From: Curtobacterium sp. ER1/6
GTDB lineage: Bacteria > Actinomycetota > Actinomycetes > Actinomycetales > Microbacteriaceae
NCBI RefSeq assembly: GCF_001742745.1
Contig: NZ_MJAK01000001.1
Coordinates: 558,001-622,000, forward strand
DNA length: 64,000 bases
Direction of reading: 5' to 3'
Shown: piece by piece, positions 57,308-64,000 of the stretch
How positions within the stretch are numbered: position 1 is the first letter of the stretch
How the letters are laid out: each line of letters opens with the position of its first letter
The notes under the pieces: model-generated
What the model saw: only the letters and a program-made list of their open reading frames with translations
Told to the model about the DNA's origin: nothing
Database searches by the model: none
Position numbers and translations under genes: made by a program

Positions 57308-58321
57308 TCACCGTGCGTACGCGTCCACGAAGAGCGGCCCCCGGAGTTCGCGCAGGGTGTCGACGAGCCGTTCGATCGTGCCGCGGGAGATCCCGGACAC
57401 CTCGAGGTCGTACGGCCCGAGCGCCGGCAGGCGGCCGGTCCGGATCCGGACGACCTCCCACCCGACGGCACGGACGGCGCGGTCCTTCCGCCGGTCGGTG
57501 TCCTGCCGCGGACCGACGTGCTCCAGGCCGTGACGACCGGTGCTGTCGTACTCGATCGCGACCCGCAGCTCGGGCAGCACGATGTCCGGCCAGGCCTCGA
57601 CGTGGTCGAAGAACGGACGGTCGAGCCGGATCGCGGTGTGGTCGAAGGTCAGCGCGAACCGCTCCTGCAGCGCGGCGCGGAGGTCCGCCTCGACCGCCGA
57701 GGCCGTCGCGGGCGCGCACCGGCTCGTGAACGACTCCCCCGAGGGCAGTCGCGGGGTCTTCGGGCAGATCGTCCGCGGGACCGGCTGCGCGACCCGACCG
57801 GTCCGCGACCGACCGGGACGGGCGCGAGCGCTGGCGACCGCTCCGGTGGGCACGGCACCGGCGCTCGGGAGCCCGGCACCCGGGAACGCTCCCTGCGCCG
57901 GGACCGCTCCGCGCGCCGGGGCGGCGGGGAGCGTCTGCCGCCCGCGGACCCGCTCGGCGCGCTGCGGTGCCGGGACCGCGCTCGGCCAGTCCGCCGGCAG
58001 CACCGGCCAACGACGTGGGGTGGCCTGCAGCTGGCACTCCGGGCACCAGACCGAGCGCCGCCGCTCACGCCCGGGGCGCGACCGCTGCTCGGCCGGCGTC
58101 GCGACGAAGACGTGACCGACGTCGCACTCCCAGGTCAGCAGGACCTCGGCGAGCGGCGGGACCTGCGTGAGCACGACGCCGTGGTTCCGGTCAGGGTGGT
58201 ACTGCCGGACGAGCACCGGGTACGACGCCCACGCCGAACGGAACTCGCCGACCGCGTACGGCACCGCCGTGCCGCGGGACCACTGCCTCCGCCGCCACCA
58301 CGCCTCCACGGGTTCGACCAC
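57308..58321 (-). CDS. Zinc-ribbon plus Vsr/DUF559-like endonuclease protein
   Basis: This 337-residue protein has an N-terminal zinc-ribbon domain of the DUF4379 type (LTWECDVGHVFVATP, then VWCPECQ). A basic Pro/Ala-rich linker follows (about 115-195). The C-terminal domain has the DUF559/Vsr PD-(D/E)xK pattern: PDIVLPELRVAIEYDSTGRHG, QDTDRRKDRAVRAVGWEVVRIR. The Asp, the Glu-x-Asp and the following Asp are present, so nuclease activity is plausible. GTG at 58321 has TAGCGT six bases upstream (58328-58333), so it is leaderless. With DUF4287 and the reverse transcriptase it forms a small minus-strand accessory cluster. Role unknown. Confidence 0.78.
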   Translation of the reverse strand: MVEPVEAWWRRRQWSRGTAVPYAVGEFRSAWASYPVLVRQYHPDRNHGVVLTQVPPLAEVLLTWECDVGHVFVATPAEQRSRPGRERRRSVWCPECQLQATPRRWPVLPADWPSAVPAPQRAERVRGRQTLPAAPARGAVPAQGAFPGAGLPSAGAVPTGAVASARARPGRSRTGRVAQPVPRTICPKTPRLPSGESFTSRCAPATASAVEADLRAALQERFALTFDHTAIRLDRPFFDHVEAWPDIVLPELRVAIEYDSTGRHGLEHVGPRQDTDRRKDRAVRAVGWEVVRIRTGRLPALGPYDLEVSGISRGTIERLVDTLRELRGPLFVDAYAR

Positions 58322-58365
58322 GGCACCACGCTAGGCAGCGCCACCGACAACCCGGCAGCGGGGCG

Positions 58366-58617
58366 TCAGTACCCGAGGGCGTTCCGGACGTACCCGACGA
58401 CGGCGTTGGCGTGTCCGTGGCCGAACCCGTGCTCGTCCTTGAGCCAGGCCACCACCTCCATGTGGCGGTGGTCGTCGAGCCGGTCGGCCACCAGGTCGAG
58501 CCACTCCTGCACGGGGCGGCCGTACGTCTGCTCGATGCTCGGGAAGTACGAGGCGGGCCCCTTCGGCTTCGAGCCGTCCGCCGGGAGCGCCGGAGCGGGA
58601 ACGCGGTGCGTCGTCAT
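58366..58617 (-). CDS. DUF4287 family protein
   Basis: This 83-residue protein is one DUF4287 domain: GPASYFPSIEQTYGRPVQEWLDLV, then HMEVVAWLKDEHGFGHGHANAVVGYVRNALGY. The family is thought to be a small helical fold related to DUF5655 proteins and has no proven activity. ATG at 58617 has TACCCT seven bases upstream and no Shine-Dalgarno (leaderless). It lies between the nuclease-like and reverse transcriptase genes, each with its own promoter. Confidence 0.88.
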   Translation of the reverse strand: MTTHRVPAPALPADGSKPKGPASYFPSIEQTYGRPVQEWLDLVADRLDDHRHMEVVAWLKDEHGFGHGHANAVVGYVRNALGY

Positions 58618-58644
58618 GCGCGTCAGGGTAGTCGTCCGCGCGGG

Positions 58645-60129
58645 TCACCAGCGGATGCGGTCGAACTCCTCGCGCAGGCGTCGCGCTCGGCCCGGGTGGA
58701 CCTGCTCGACCCACCCGATCCGCCCGAGCAGGTGCCCGCGGAAGTCCGGGTGGCCCGTCCGGTCCTGCGACGCGGGCCCGTGCACGGCGGCGTTGTGCAG
58801 CAGCGCGTGCAGCCGGTCGACCTCACGCCGGCCCGGGGACGGTCGGTCGTTGACCACCACGCCCGTGACGGACTGCCGGCTCCCCCGACGCCGGACCCGC
58901 GACTTGTGCGGGGCGAGGCGGTACCCCTGGTCGTCGACGATGCGGCCGACGCCCCGGAGGAAGGCCTCGGGCCGCGCCGCGAGCCGGTCGCCGCCGCTGA
59001 AGGTCAGGTCGTCGGCGTACCGCGTGTAGACCGCGTCGCTCGCCGCCGCCCACCCGGCTAGCCGGGCGTCGAGGTGCCGGAGCGCGGTGTTGGCGAGCGC
59101 CGGCGAGGTGGGCGCGCCCTGGGGCAGGTGGGCGACGGCCAGCGACCGACGGAGCGCCGCGCGGTCCTCGGGACTGCCGCCCGGGGGCATGCCGGTCAGC
59201 ACGTGCGGCGGCACCCGGTGCGTGCAGAGCCCGGTGAGGACGTGCGCGAGCGGTTCCGCGAAGCCCGCTGCCCGGAGGACGCCGTACACGGTCGGCGCGG
59301 TGACGCTCGCGAAGAACGAGGTGAGGTCCGCGGTGACGACGACCTGCTGCCGGGTGTGCACCGCGGCGCCGGTCACCACGCTCCGTCCGGGCACGAACCC
59401 GTGGGCGGCGTCGTGCACCGGCAGGGCGACCAACAGCTCGTCGAGGAGGGTCCGCTGGGTCCGCCGGAGCAGGTCCATCGGCTTCTCGAGCAGCCGCGGG
59501 ACGCGACCGGGACGCGCCACCCACCCGTAGCGGTAGTGGTGGAGCGGGCTGGACGGCCCCGCGTGCCGGTTCCAGGCCCGCGTGTCGGCGAGCCAGAGCA
59601 GTCGGCCGAGCGTGACCCCGAGCGCCCGGGCCAGCTCCGGCAGGGTGTCGACGAGCAGGGGGCTGGCGGTGTCCGGACGGGCCCGGACGGCGGTGGCGCG
59701 GCGGGCGAGCACCCGGACCGGACGACGCGCGGCGCGGACCCGGTGCAGTTCGGCGAGCCGGGCATCGTCGGCGAGCACGGCGGCGAGCTGCCGCGGTGCG
59801 TCCTCCGGCGGCCGCGGGTACGTGCGGAGGGCCGCGTCGACCGCGAGCCCGACGACGGCGCGCTCGACCCCGAGCACCGCCCATCCGGCGGCGGTCAGTT
59901 CGTCGGGCGCCCACCGCTCGGCGGTGAGGAACGCGTCGGCGAGCGCCGTGGCGACCTCGGCGAGGGGCGTGGGGTTCCCGGGGGACCCGTCGGTGCCTCC
60001 GTGCGGCGTCGCGCGCGGAGCGCGCCGTCCCGCTCGGGGCGTGTCGTCCTGCTGGTCCTGCGTGCCCCGGGGTGACCCCGGAGAGGTCGACGCGTCGCGC
60101 GCGCCGGCCGCCTCCCCCGGGAACTCCAC
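58645..60129 (-). CDS. Retron-like reverse transcriptase
   Basis: This 494-residue RNA-directed DNA polymerase has a disordered N-terminus (about 1-55) and a helical region of unknown fold (about 55-185). The RT domain follows: LEKPMDLLRRTQRTLLDELL, HGFVPGRSVVTGAAVH, DLTSFFASV, LPQGAPTSPALAN and the catalytic YADD (371-374) in YTRYADDLTFSG. SVTGVVVND matches the retron VTG motif; the NAxxH motif is changed to GAAVH. GTG at 60129 has TAGGGT six bases upstream (60136-60141), so the mRNA probably begins at the start codon. A normal upstream msr-msd on the same transcript is therefore not evident. The function, defence or otherwise, is unknown. Confidence 0.88.
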   Translation of the reverse strand: MEFPGEAAGARDASTSPGSPRGTQDQQDDTPRAGRRAPRATPHGGTDGSPGNPTPLAEVATALADAFLTAERWAPDELTAAGWAVLGVERAVVGLAVDAALRTYPRPPEDAPRQLAAVLADDARLAELHRVRAARRPVRVLARRATAVRARPDTASPLLVDTLPELARALGVTLGRLLWLADTRAWNRHAGPSSPLHHYRYGWVARPGRVPRLLEKPMDLLRRTQRTLLDELLVALPVHDAAHGFVPGRSVVTGAAVHTRQQVVVTADLTSFFASVTAPTVYGVLRAAGFAEPLAHVLTGLCTHRVPPHVLTGMPPGGSPEDRAALRRSLAVAHLPQGAPTSPALANTALRHLDARLAGWAAASDAVYTRYADDLTFSGGDRLAARPEAFLRGVGRIVDDQGYRLAPHKSRVRRRGSRQSVTGVVVNDRPSPGRREVDRLHALLHNAAVHGPASQDRTGHPDFRGHLLGRIGWVEQVHPGRARRLREEFDRIRW

Positions 60130-60421
60130 GCGCTCACCCTACGGCGACGGACCGACGGACGGGAGGCTCGGGGCGGGGCCGGCACGCGCCTCCCGTCCGG
60201 CGGTCGTGGACCACACCCCTGCGGCCCGGCCGGGCGAGCGGGCAGGACATGCCGCGCGCGGTCCGCCGAGCGGGCGCGACCCGTCGTCAGCCGTCACCGA
60301 CCGTGACGGATGCGGCCCGGCGACGGAACACCCGGCCGGGTGCCGGAGCACCAGGCCGGGTGCCGGGTGCCGCGGCCCGGTAGCGTGACGGACGACACCG
60401 ACGTCCCCCGTGAGGAGCACC
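60130..60421. other. Divergent region between the reverse transcriptase gene and UPF0303 gene
   Basis: It holds the reverse transcriptase -10 (60136-60141) and a hairpin with 12-bp arms (60156-60167 with 60188-60199, 20-nt loop) of the dispersed palindrome family. GGCCGGGTGCCGG-like short repeats follow around 60331-60375. A TAGCGT -10 (60381-60386) for the UPF0303 gene completes it. No gene is supported. Confidence 0.6.
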
Positions 60422-60946
60422 ATGTCCGATCCCACCGGCGCCCGGTACCGCGACCTGCGGACCGAGGAGAAGCTCGCCGTCCTGCTCGCGGAGGAACGCG
60501 AGCTCGACCTCGGCTCGTTCGACCTCGACGACGCCTGGGCGGTGGGGTCCTGGCTCCGCGCGACCGCCCTCGACCGCGGCCTCGGCGTGGCCGTCGCGGT
60601 GTCGTTCGGGGAGCAGCGGGTCTTCCACGCGGCGACGCCCGGGTCGGGCGCGGTGAACGATGCCTGGCTCGACCGGAAGTTCCGGGTGGTGCGGCACTTC
60701 GCGCACGCGACGCTCACGGTCCGGACGCAGTACGAGGCGGGCGGGTCGACGTTCGACGAGGCGGCGGCCCTCGACCCGCGGCGCTACCAGGCGGCCGGCG
60801 GCGGCTTCCCGCTGGTGGTGCGCGGGAACCTCATCGGCGCGGTCGGGGTCAGCGGCCTCGAGATGCACGACGACCACGCGCTCGTGGTCGAGGCCCTGCG
60901 CGCGCACCTGGCGCAGGGCGGTCGGCGCGCGACCACCGGCGACTGA
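60422..60946 (+). CDS. UPF0303 / heme-degrading-domain family protein
   Basis: This 174-residue protein belongs to the UPF0303 (HbpS/GlcG-like) family, often annotated as heme-degrading domain protein. It has SFDLDDAWAVGSWLRATALDRG, WLDRKFRVVRHFAHATLTV and the conserved GGGFPLVVRGNLIGAVGVSGLEMHDDHALVVEAL. ATG at 60422 follows GAGGAG at good spacing, and TAGCGT at 60381-60386 gives a leader of about 29 nt. Whether it binds heme cannot be told; it is not next to the iron-box genes. Confidence 0.85.
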   Translation: MSDPTGARYRDLRTEEKLAVLLAEERELDLGSFDLDDAWAVGSWLRATALDRGLGVAVAVSFGEQRVFHAATPGSGAVNDAWLDRKFRVVRHFAHATLTVRTQYEAGGSTFDEAAALDPRRYQAAGGGFPLVVRGNLIGAVGVSGLEMHDDHALVVEALRAHLAQGGRRATTGD

Positions 60947-60967
60947 CGGCGAGGCCCGACCGCAGAT

Positions 60968-61007
60968 GGACGGGAGGCGCGGTGCGGGTCCGCACCGCGC
61001 CTCCGGT
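60968..61007. terminator. Palindrome between convergent UPF0303 and SDR genes
   Basis: Arms of 19 bases around GT contain one mismatch (CTCCGG instead of CTCCCG) and share the GGACGGGAGGCGCGGTGC core of the dispersed family. It sits 21 bp after one stop codon and 16 bp from the other. Confidence 0.7.
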
Positions 61008-61023
61008 CCGTCCGGTGGGTGCG

Positions 61024-61986
61024 TCAGCGACGCGGGCGGCCCAGCACGACCGTGCCGACGACCGCGGCGATGCCCGCCCAGACGAGCGGCCGGGTGACCC
61101 GGCGACGCTTCGCGACCCAGCCGCCGTCGGTGGCGTTGCCGGCGTCGGCCGGGGCGTAGAGGTTCCCGTCCGTGGGGGCGCCCTTGCCGCGCAGGGCGAA
61201 GGTCTCGACCATGGGCTTGGTGATCTTGTGGAACAGCCCCGGGAACACGTACTGCAGCGGCACGAGGGACGCCTGGATGCGCCCCACGAAGCGGTAGCGC
61301 TTCGGGTGCAGGGCGGCCTGCACGACGGCCTTCCCGGCGCGCTCGACGGAGACCGTCGGCGGCAGCGGGTGCGAGTTCTTCCCGGTGTAGTTGGCGCCGT
61401 TCTGGTAGATCGGCGTGTCGATCGTCGAGGGCAGCAGGGCGGTGAACTCGATGTCGGTGCCGGCGAACTCGTCGCCGAGGACGTCGCCCAGGCCCAGGGC
61501 GGCGTGCTTGCTCGTGACGTACGCCGACTGGTACGGCGCCGAGAGCAGCGACTGGATCGACCCGACGAGCACGTACGTGCCCTTCCCGCGCTGCTTCCAG
61601 TGCGGCAGGAGCGCGGTGATCGCGTGGAGGTGTCCGTAGAGGTTCGTGTCGACGACGCGCTTGAACGCCTTCGTCGGGGTCTGCTCGAAGAGCCCGTAGA
61701 TGAACAGTGCGGCGTTGCCGACGAAGACGTCGATGCGGCCGAACCGGGTGGTCGTGGTGGCGACGAGGTCCTTGACGGCGTGCTCGTCGGCGACGTCGGT
61801 GGGGATCGCGATCGCCTCGGCGCCGAGCTTCCGGCACTCGGCGGCGGCGGCCTCGAGGGACTCGTGCCCGCGTGCGGCGAGCACGAGGGTGGCGCCCTGC
61901 CGGGCGAACTCGTGGGCGGCGGCCCTCCCGATGCCGCTCGATGCTCCGGTGACGACGACGATCTTCCCGCGGAAGCGCTTTGACAT
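61024..61986 (-). CDS. SDR-family oxidoreductase with C-terminal membrane anchor
   Basis: This 320-residue short-chain dehydrogenase/reductase has the classical VVVTGASSGIGRAAA nucleotide motif. It also has VGNAALF in place of the usual NAG, the catalytic Ser in LVGSIQS, and Tyr/Lys in SAYVTSKHA. A C-terminal extension (about 235-320) ends in a helix, PLVWAGIAAVVGTVVLG, likely in the membrane. The substrate is unknown; similar proteins act on lipids or sterol-like compounds. ATG at 61986 follows GAGGA closely. Confidence 0.87.
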   Translation of the reverse strand: MSKRFRGKIVVVTGASSGIGRAAAHEFARQGATLVLAARGHESLEAAAAECRKLGAEAIAIPTDVADEHAVKDLVATTTTRFGRIDVFVGNAALFIYGLFEQTPTKAFKRVVDTNLYGHLHAITALLPHWKQRGKGTYVLVGSIQSLLSAPYQSAYVTSKHAALGLGDVLGDEFAGTDIEFTALLPSTIDTPIYQNGANYTGKNSHPLPPTVSVERAGKAVVQAALHPKRYRFVGRIQASLVPLQYVFPGLFHKITKPMVETFALRGKGAPTDGNLYAPADAGNATDGGWVAKRRRVTRPLVWAGIAAVVGTVVLGRPRR

Positions 61987-62139
61987 GTCCTCGTTGCTAC
62001 CCGGTGTCGGCTGCGGTCTCCCCCAGGCCGGCGGGTGCCCGGGCTCCCGGCCGCTGTCTCGGCTCCGGTGTCGGCCGCGGTGTCGGCCGCTGACCGCAGG
62101 CTCTTCCGGACGACGTCGTGCAGGTGCGACGATGGGCCC

Positions 62140-62403
62140 ATGCCGAAGGACGAGCTCACCGTCGAGGAAGCCACGGCGATCGCCGAGCACGCCCGCTCCG
62201 GCTCGCTGCCGCTCGAGGACCCCGAGGTCCGGAGGGTGGTCGAGCAGGCGAACCGCACCCTCGTCCGCGCGCAGATGTGGGGCGAGGACCGCAGCCCGAA
62301 GCTCCGTCGGCGCCGCCGGTGGCTCGCGGTCGGGGCCCTCGTCATGGTGCTCGTCTGGGTTGCCGGGCTGCTCGTCCCGCTCGCCCTCCGCCTCGGACTC
62401 TGA
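62140..62403 (+). CDS. Small single-pass membrane protein
   Basis: I do not recognise this 87-residue protein. It has an acidic helical N-terminus (PKDELTVEEATAIAEHARSG), a basic RRRRRW patch and one membrane helix (VGALVMVLVWVAGLLVPLAL) at the C-terminus. ATG at 62140 has GACGAT six bases upstream and no Shine-Dalgarno, a weak leaderless signature. It lies between the SDR and the phosphatase gene. Function unknown. Confidence 0.65.
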   Translation: MPKDELTVEEATAIAEHARSGSLPLEDPEVRRVVEQANRTLVRAQMWGEDRSPKLRRRRRWLAVGALVMVLVWVAGLLVPLALRLGL

Positions 62404-62539
62404 CGGGGGCTCTGACGCGCTGCCGCGCCGTGGAAGACGTCGTGCTGCGACGATCCGTCCTGGACAGCGAGCGCGGCGGCGCGCCCGGCCCTCGGAGTGG
62501 GGTTGCTCCCGCGGGCCGCACCGAGGTTGACTCGATTCC

Positions 62540-63850
62540 GTGACGAGCACCGCGGACCGCCCGTCGTCGACGCGCACGTGGACGACCACCGTCCGCGACG
62601 ACACGGGTCCGATCGTCCTCGCGGGCATCCGGACGTCGTGGGCCCCGCTGGCGAAGCAGACGCTCATCACCGCGCTCGTCGTCGGGGCGGCCGTCGCGAG
62701 CAGCCTGTCGCCCTGGCTCCTCGTGACCTCGGCACCCTGGATGTGGACCGGTGTCGCGATCGCCGTCGCCGCCCTCGCGGCCGCAGCGGTGCCGGCGCGG
62801 TGGCCCGGCACCATGCGCCTGGAGCTCCTCGTCCCCGCGCTCGACTTCTTCGCCGTCGGCCTGCTCCGGTACGGCACCGGCGACAGCCGGTCGGTCTTCA
62901 CCACCATCGTGGTGCTCCCGCTCATCTGGGTCGCCGCGAACCCCGGCCGGTGGAACGTCCTCTGGCCGGTGCTCGGGACCGCCGGGGCACTCCTGCTGCC
63001 GTACCTCATCGCACCGACGGAGGCGCAGGGCAGCGAGTTCGTCCGCCTGTTCACCGTGGTGATCGTGTTCGGCGCGACCGCCGCCGTGACGAACGAGCTC
63101 GCGCGCCAGGCGAGCCTGCAGCTCGCCGCGGTGCAGCGCCGCCGCCGCGTGGCCGAGGGCGAGATCGACCGTGCCGCCCTGGTGCAGCAGTCGCTCCTGC
63201 CGACGACGACCGCCGGCCTGCCGGACGAGGTCCGCGCGGTGGGCGTCTGCATCCCGGCGCGGACCGTCGGCGGCGACTTCTACGACTGGTTCGCGACCCC
63301 CGGCGGTGCGGCGTTCACCCTCGGGGACGTCATGGGCAAGGGCGTGGGCGCCGGCATGATCGCCGCCGCCGTGCGCTCGCTCATCCGGAGCACCGTCGAC
63401 GAGACCGACCCCGCCGTCGCGGTGCGCCGTGCCGCGACCGGCCTCGCCACGGGCGCCGCCGACCTCACCAGCGGCCAGTTCACCACGTGCTTCCACGTCC
63501 GCGTCGACCGCGACGGCCACGCCCGCTGGGTGGACGCCGGGCACGGGCTCACCCTCCTCCGGGGAGCCGACGGCAGCGTCCGACCGCTCCGGTCCGGACA
63601 CCTGCCGATCGGTGTCGGCACGAGCTGGACGGCGGAGGACACGTTCCTGGTGCCGGGTGACGTCATCGTCGCCGTCAGCGACGGCGTGCTCGACCTGTTC
63701 GGCGGCGACCTCGACTCGCTCGACCGCTTCGAGGCGTGGGTCGCCGAGCGTCCCGATCCCCAGCAGGTCGTCGCCGGCATCGCCGACCTGGCCCACGCCG
63801 GTGAGCACCCGGACGACGTCACGGTGCTCTGCGTCGCCTACCGGCCCTGA
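62540..63850 (+). CDS. Membrane SpoIIE-type (PP2C-like) serine phosphatase
   Basis: This 436-residue protein has about five membrane helices in residues 40-190. A short linker helix (ARQASLQLAAVQRRRRVAEGEI) leads into a C-terminal SpoIIE/RsbU phosphatase domain (about 205-436). Phosphatase motifs are GGDFYDWF, LGDVMGKGVGAGMIAA, VDAGHGLTLL, VSDGVLDLFGG and HPDDVTVLCV. It could dephosphorylate a STAS protein such as the one at 47416-47754 in response to a membrane signal; that link is inferred. GTG at 62540 is used and the frame does not extend further up. Confidence 0.88.
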   Translation: MTSTADRPSSTRTWTTTVRDDTGPIVLAGIRTSWAPLAKQTLITALVVGAAVASSLSPWLLVTSAPWMWTGVAIAVAALAAAAVPARWPGTMRLELLVPALDFFAVGLLRYGTGDSRSVFTTIVVLPLIWVAANPGRWNVLWPVLGTAGALLLPYLIAPTEAQGSEFVRLFTVVIVFGATAAVTNELARQASLQLAAVQRRRRVAEGEIDRAALVQQSLLPTTTAGLPDEVRAVGVCIPARTVGGDFYDWFATPGGAAFTLGDVMGKGVGAGMIAAAVRSLIRSTVDETDPAVAVRRAATGLATGAADLTSGQFTTCFHVRVDRDGHARWVDAGHGLTLLRGADGSVRPLRSGHLPIGVGTSWTAEDTFLVPGDVIVAVSDGVLDLFGGDLDSLDRFEAWVAERPDPQQVVAGIADLAHAGEHPDDVTVLCVAYRP

Positions 63851-63954
63851 CCGCGGCCGCGTGCCCCCCGAACTGCGGACTGGCGGTGGCGCGCCCGGCG
63901 GGTGATGATCCAGTGCCCCGTCCGTTGGCGGGTCCGCCGACCCGGGACGACCTG

Positions 63955-64000
63955 ATGACGAACGACCCCACACCCGCGCACGACGACGCAACCGTCGCCC
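63955..64000 (+). CDS. Possible start of the next gene (cut by window edge)
   Basis: ATG at 63955 opens a frame TNDPTPAHDDATVA that runs off the window. Only 15 codons are visible and no family can be named. It follows the phosphatase gene by 104 bp on the same strand. Confidence 0.35.
   Translation, partial: MTNDPTPAHDDATVA

Noticed and set aside
60156-60199. Hairpin upstream of the reverse transcriptase as a possible msr/msd
   Set aside because: It shares the GGACGGGAGGC arms of the dispersed palindromes found elsewhere without any RT, and it lies upstream of the predicted RT transcription start. It may still deserve a structure search but is not evidence for a retron RNA.

Overview
This window is a very GC-rich actinobacterial chromosome segment. 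The gene content and protein families point to Microbacteriaceae, probably Curtobacterium or a close relative; that placement is inferred, not tested. Most of it is ordinary core chromosome. The order sigA / DUF4193 / DUF3093 / dut / DUF3710 / DUF3159 resembles the sigA-dut neighbourhood of Mycobacterium tuberculosis, although the segments are rearranged here.

Left part (1-29.9 kb): the 5' part of dxs (isoprenoid synthesis); acnA; a dut-DUF3710-DUF3159 operon diverging from DUF3093; DUF4193 diverging from sepH (cell division); a nucleotide-pyrophosphatase-like phosphodiesterase diverging from parC, with parE convergent to it; a DUF7455 zinc-finger peptide; a MurT/GatD-like pair directly downstream of sigA; an MFS transporter; a PAC2 protein diverging from pepA; lpdA-sucB (2-oxo-acid dehydrogenase E3 and E2); an unknown protein; DUF4191; an RDD membrane protein; and glnA behind a full-length GlnR-type operator.

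Middle (30-45.2 kb): a compact exopolysaccharide-like operon (processive family-2 glycosyltransferase, membrane-anchored GH26 hydrolase, UDP-glucose dehydrogenase); the nitrogen operon glnA2-glnE; a SPOR-like peptide; map-ppgK; the RNase P RNA gene rnpB; and a Nif3-like protein coupled to a coiled-coil CT398-type protein.

Right part (45.2-64 kb): more accessory content. It holds an RBBP9-type hydrolase, an AraC regulator, an RsbW-like kinase with a STAS protein, a Bcr/CflA-type MFS pump, ppc, and a heme oxygenase diverging from a siderophore-interacting protein over one iron box. It also holds a GIY-YIG protein, a GMC oxidoreductase coupled to an alpha/beta-hydrolase/GDH3 fusion, a small island (zinc ribbon plus Vsr/DUF559-like nuclease, DUF4287, reverse transcriptase), a UPF0303 protein, an SDR, and a SpoIIE-type phosphatase.

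Three themes recur. First, about 18 genes have a TAnnnT -10 element 6-8 nt before the start codon, usually with no Shine-Dalgarno, so they are probably leaderless. Second, long and sometimes perfect palindromes sharing a GGAGGCGCGGTGCC-type core sit mostly at gene 3' ends and look like a dispersed terminator family. Third, several enzymes keep their fold but lose key residues. The most striking is the GatD-like subunit, which has lost both its catalytic Cys and His, next to a MurT-like ligase with no cysteines at all. Because this lineage has B-type peptidoglycan, the pair may do something other than glutamine-dependent amidation. This is the best candidate for an undescribed system here.
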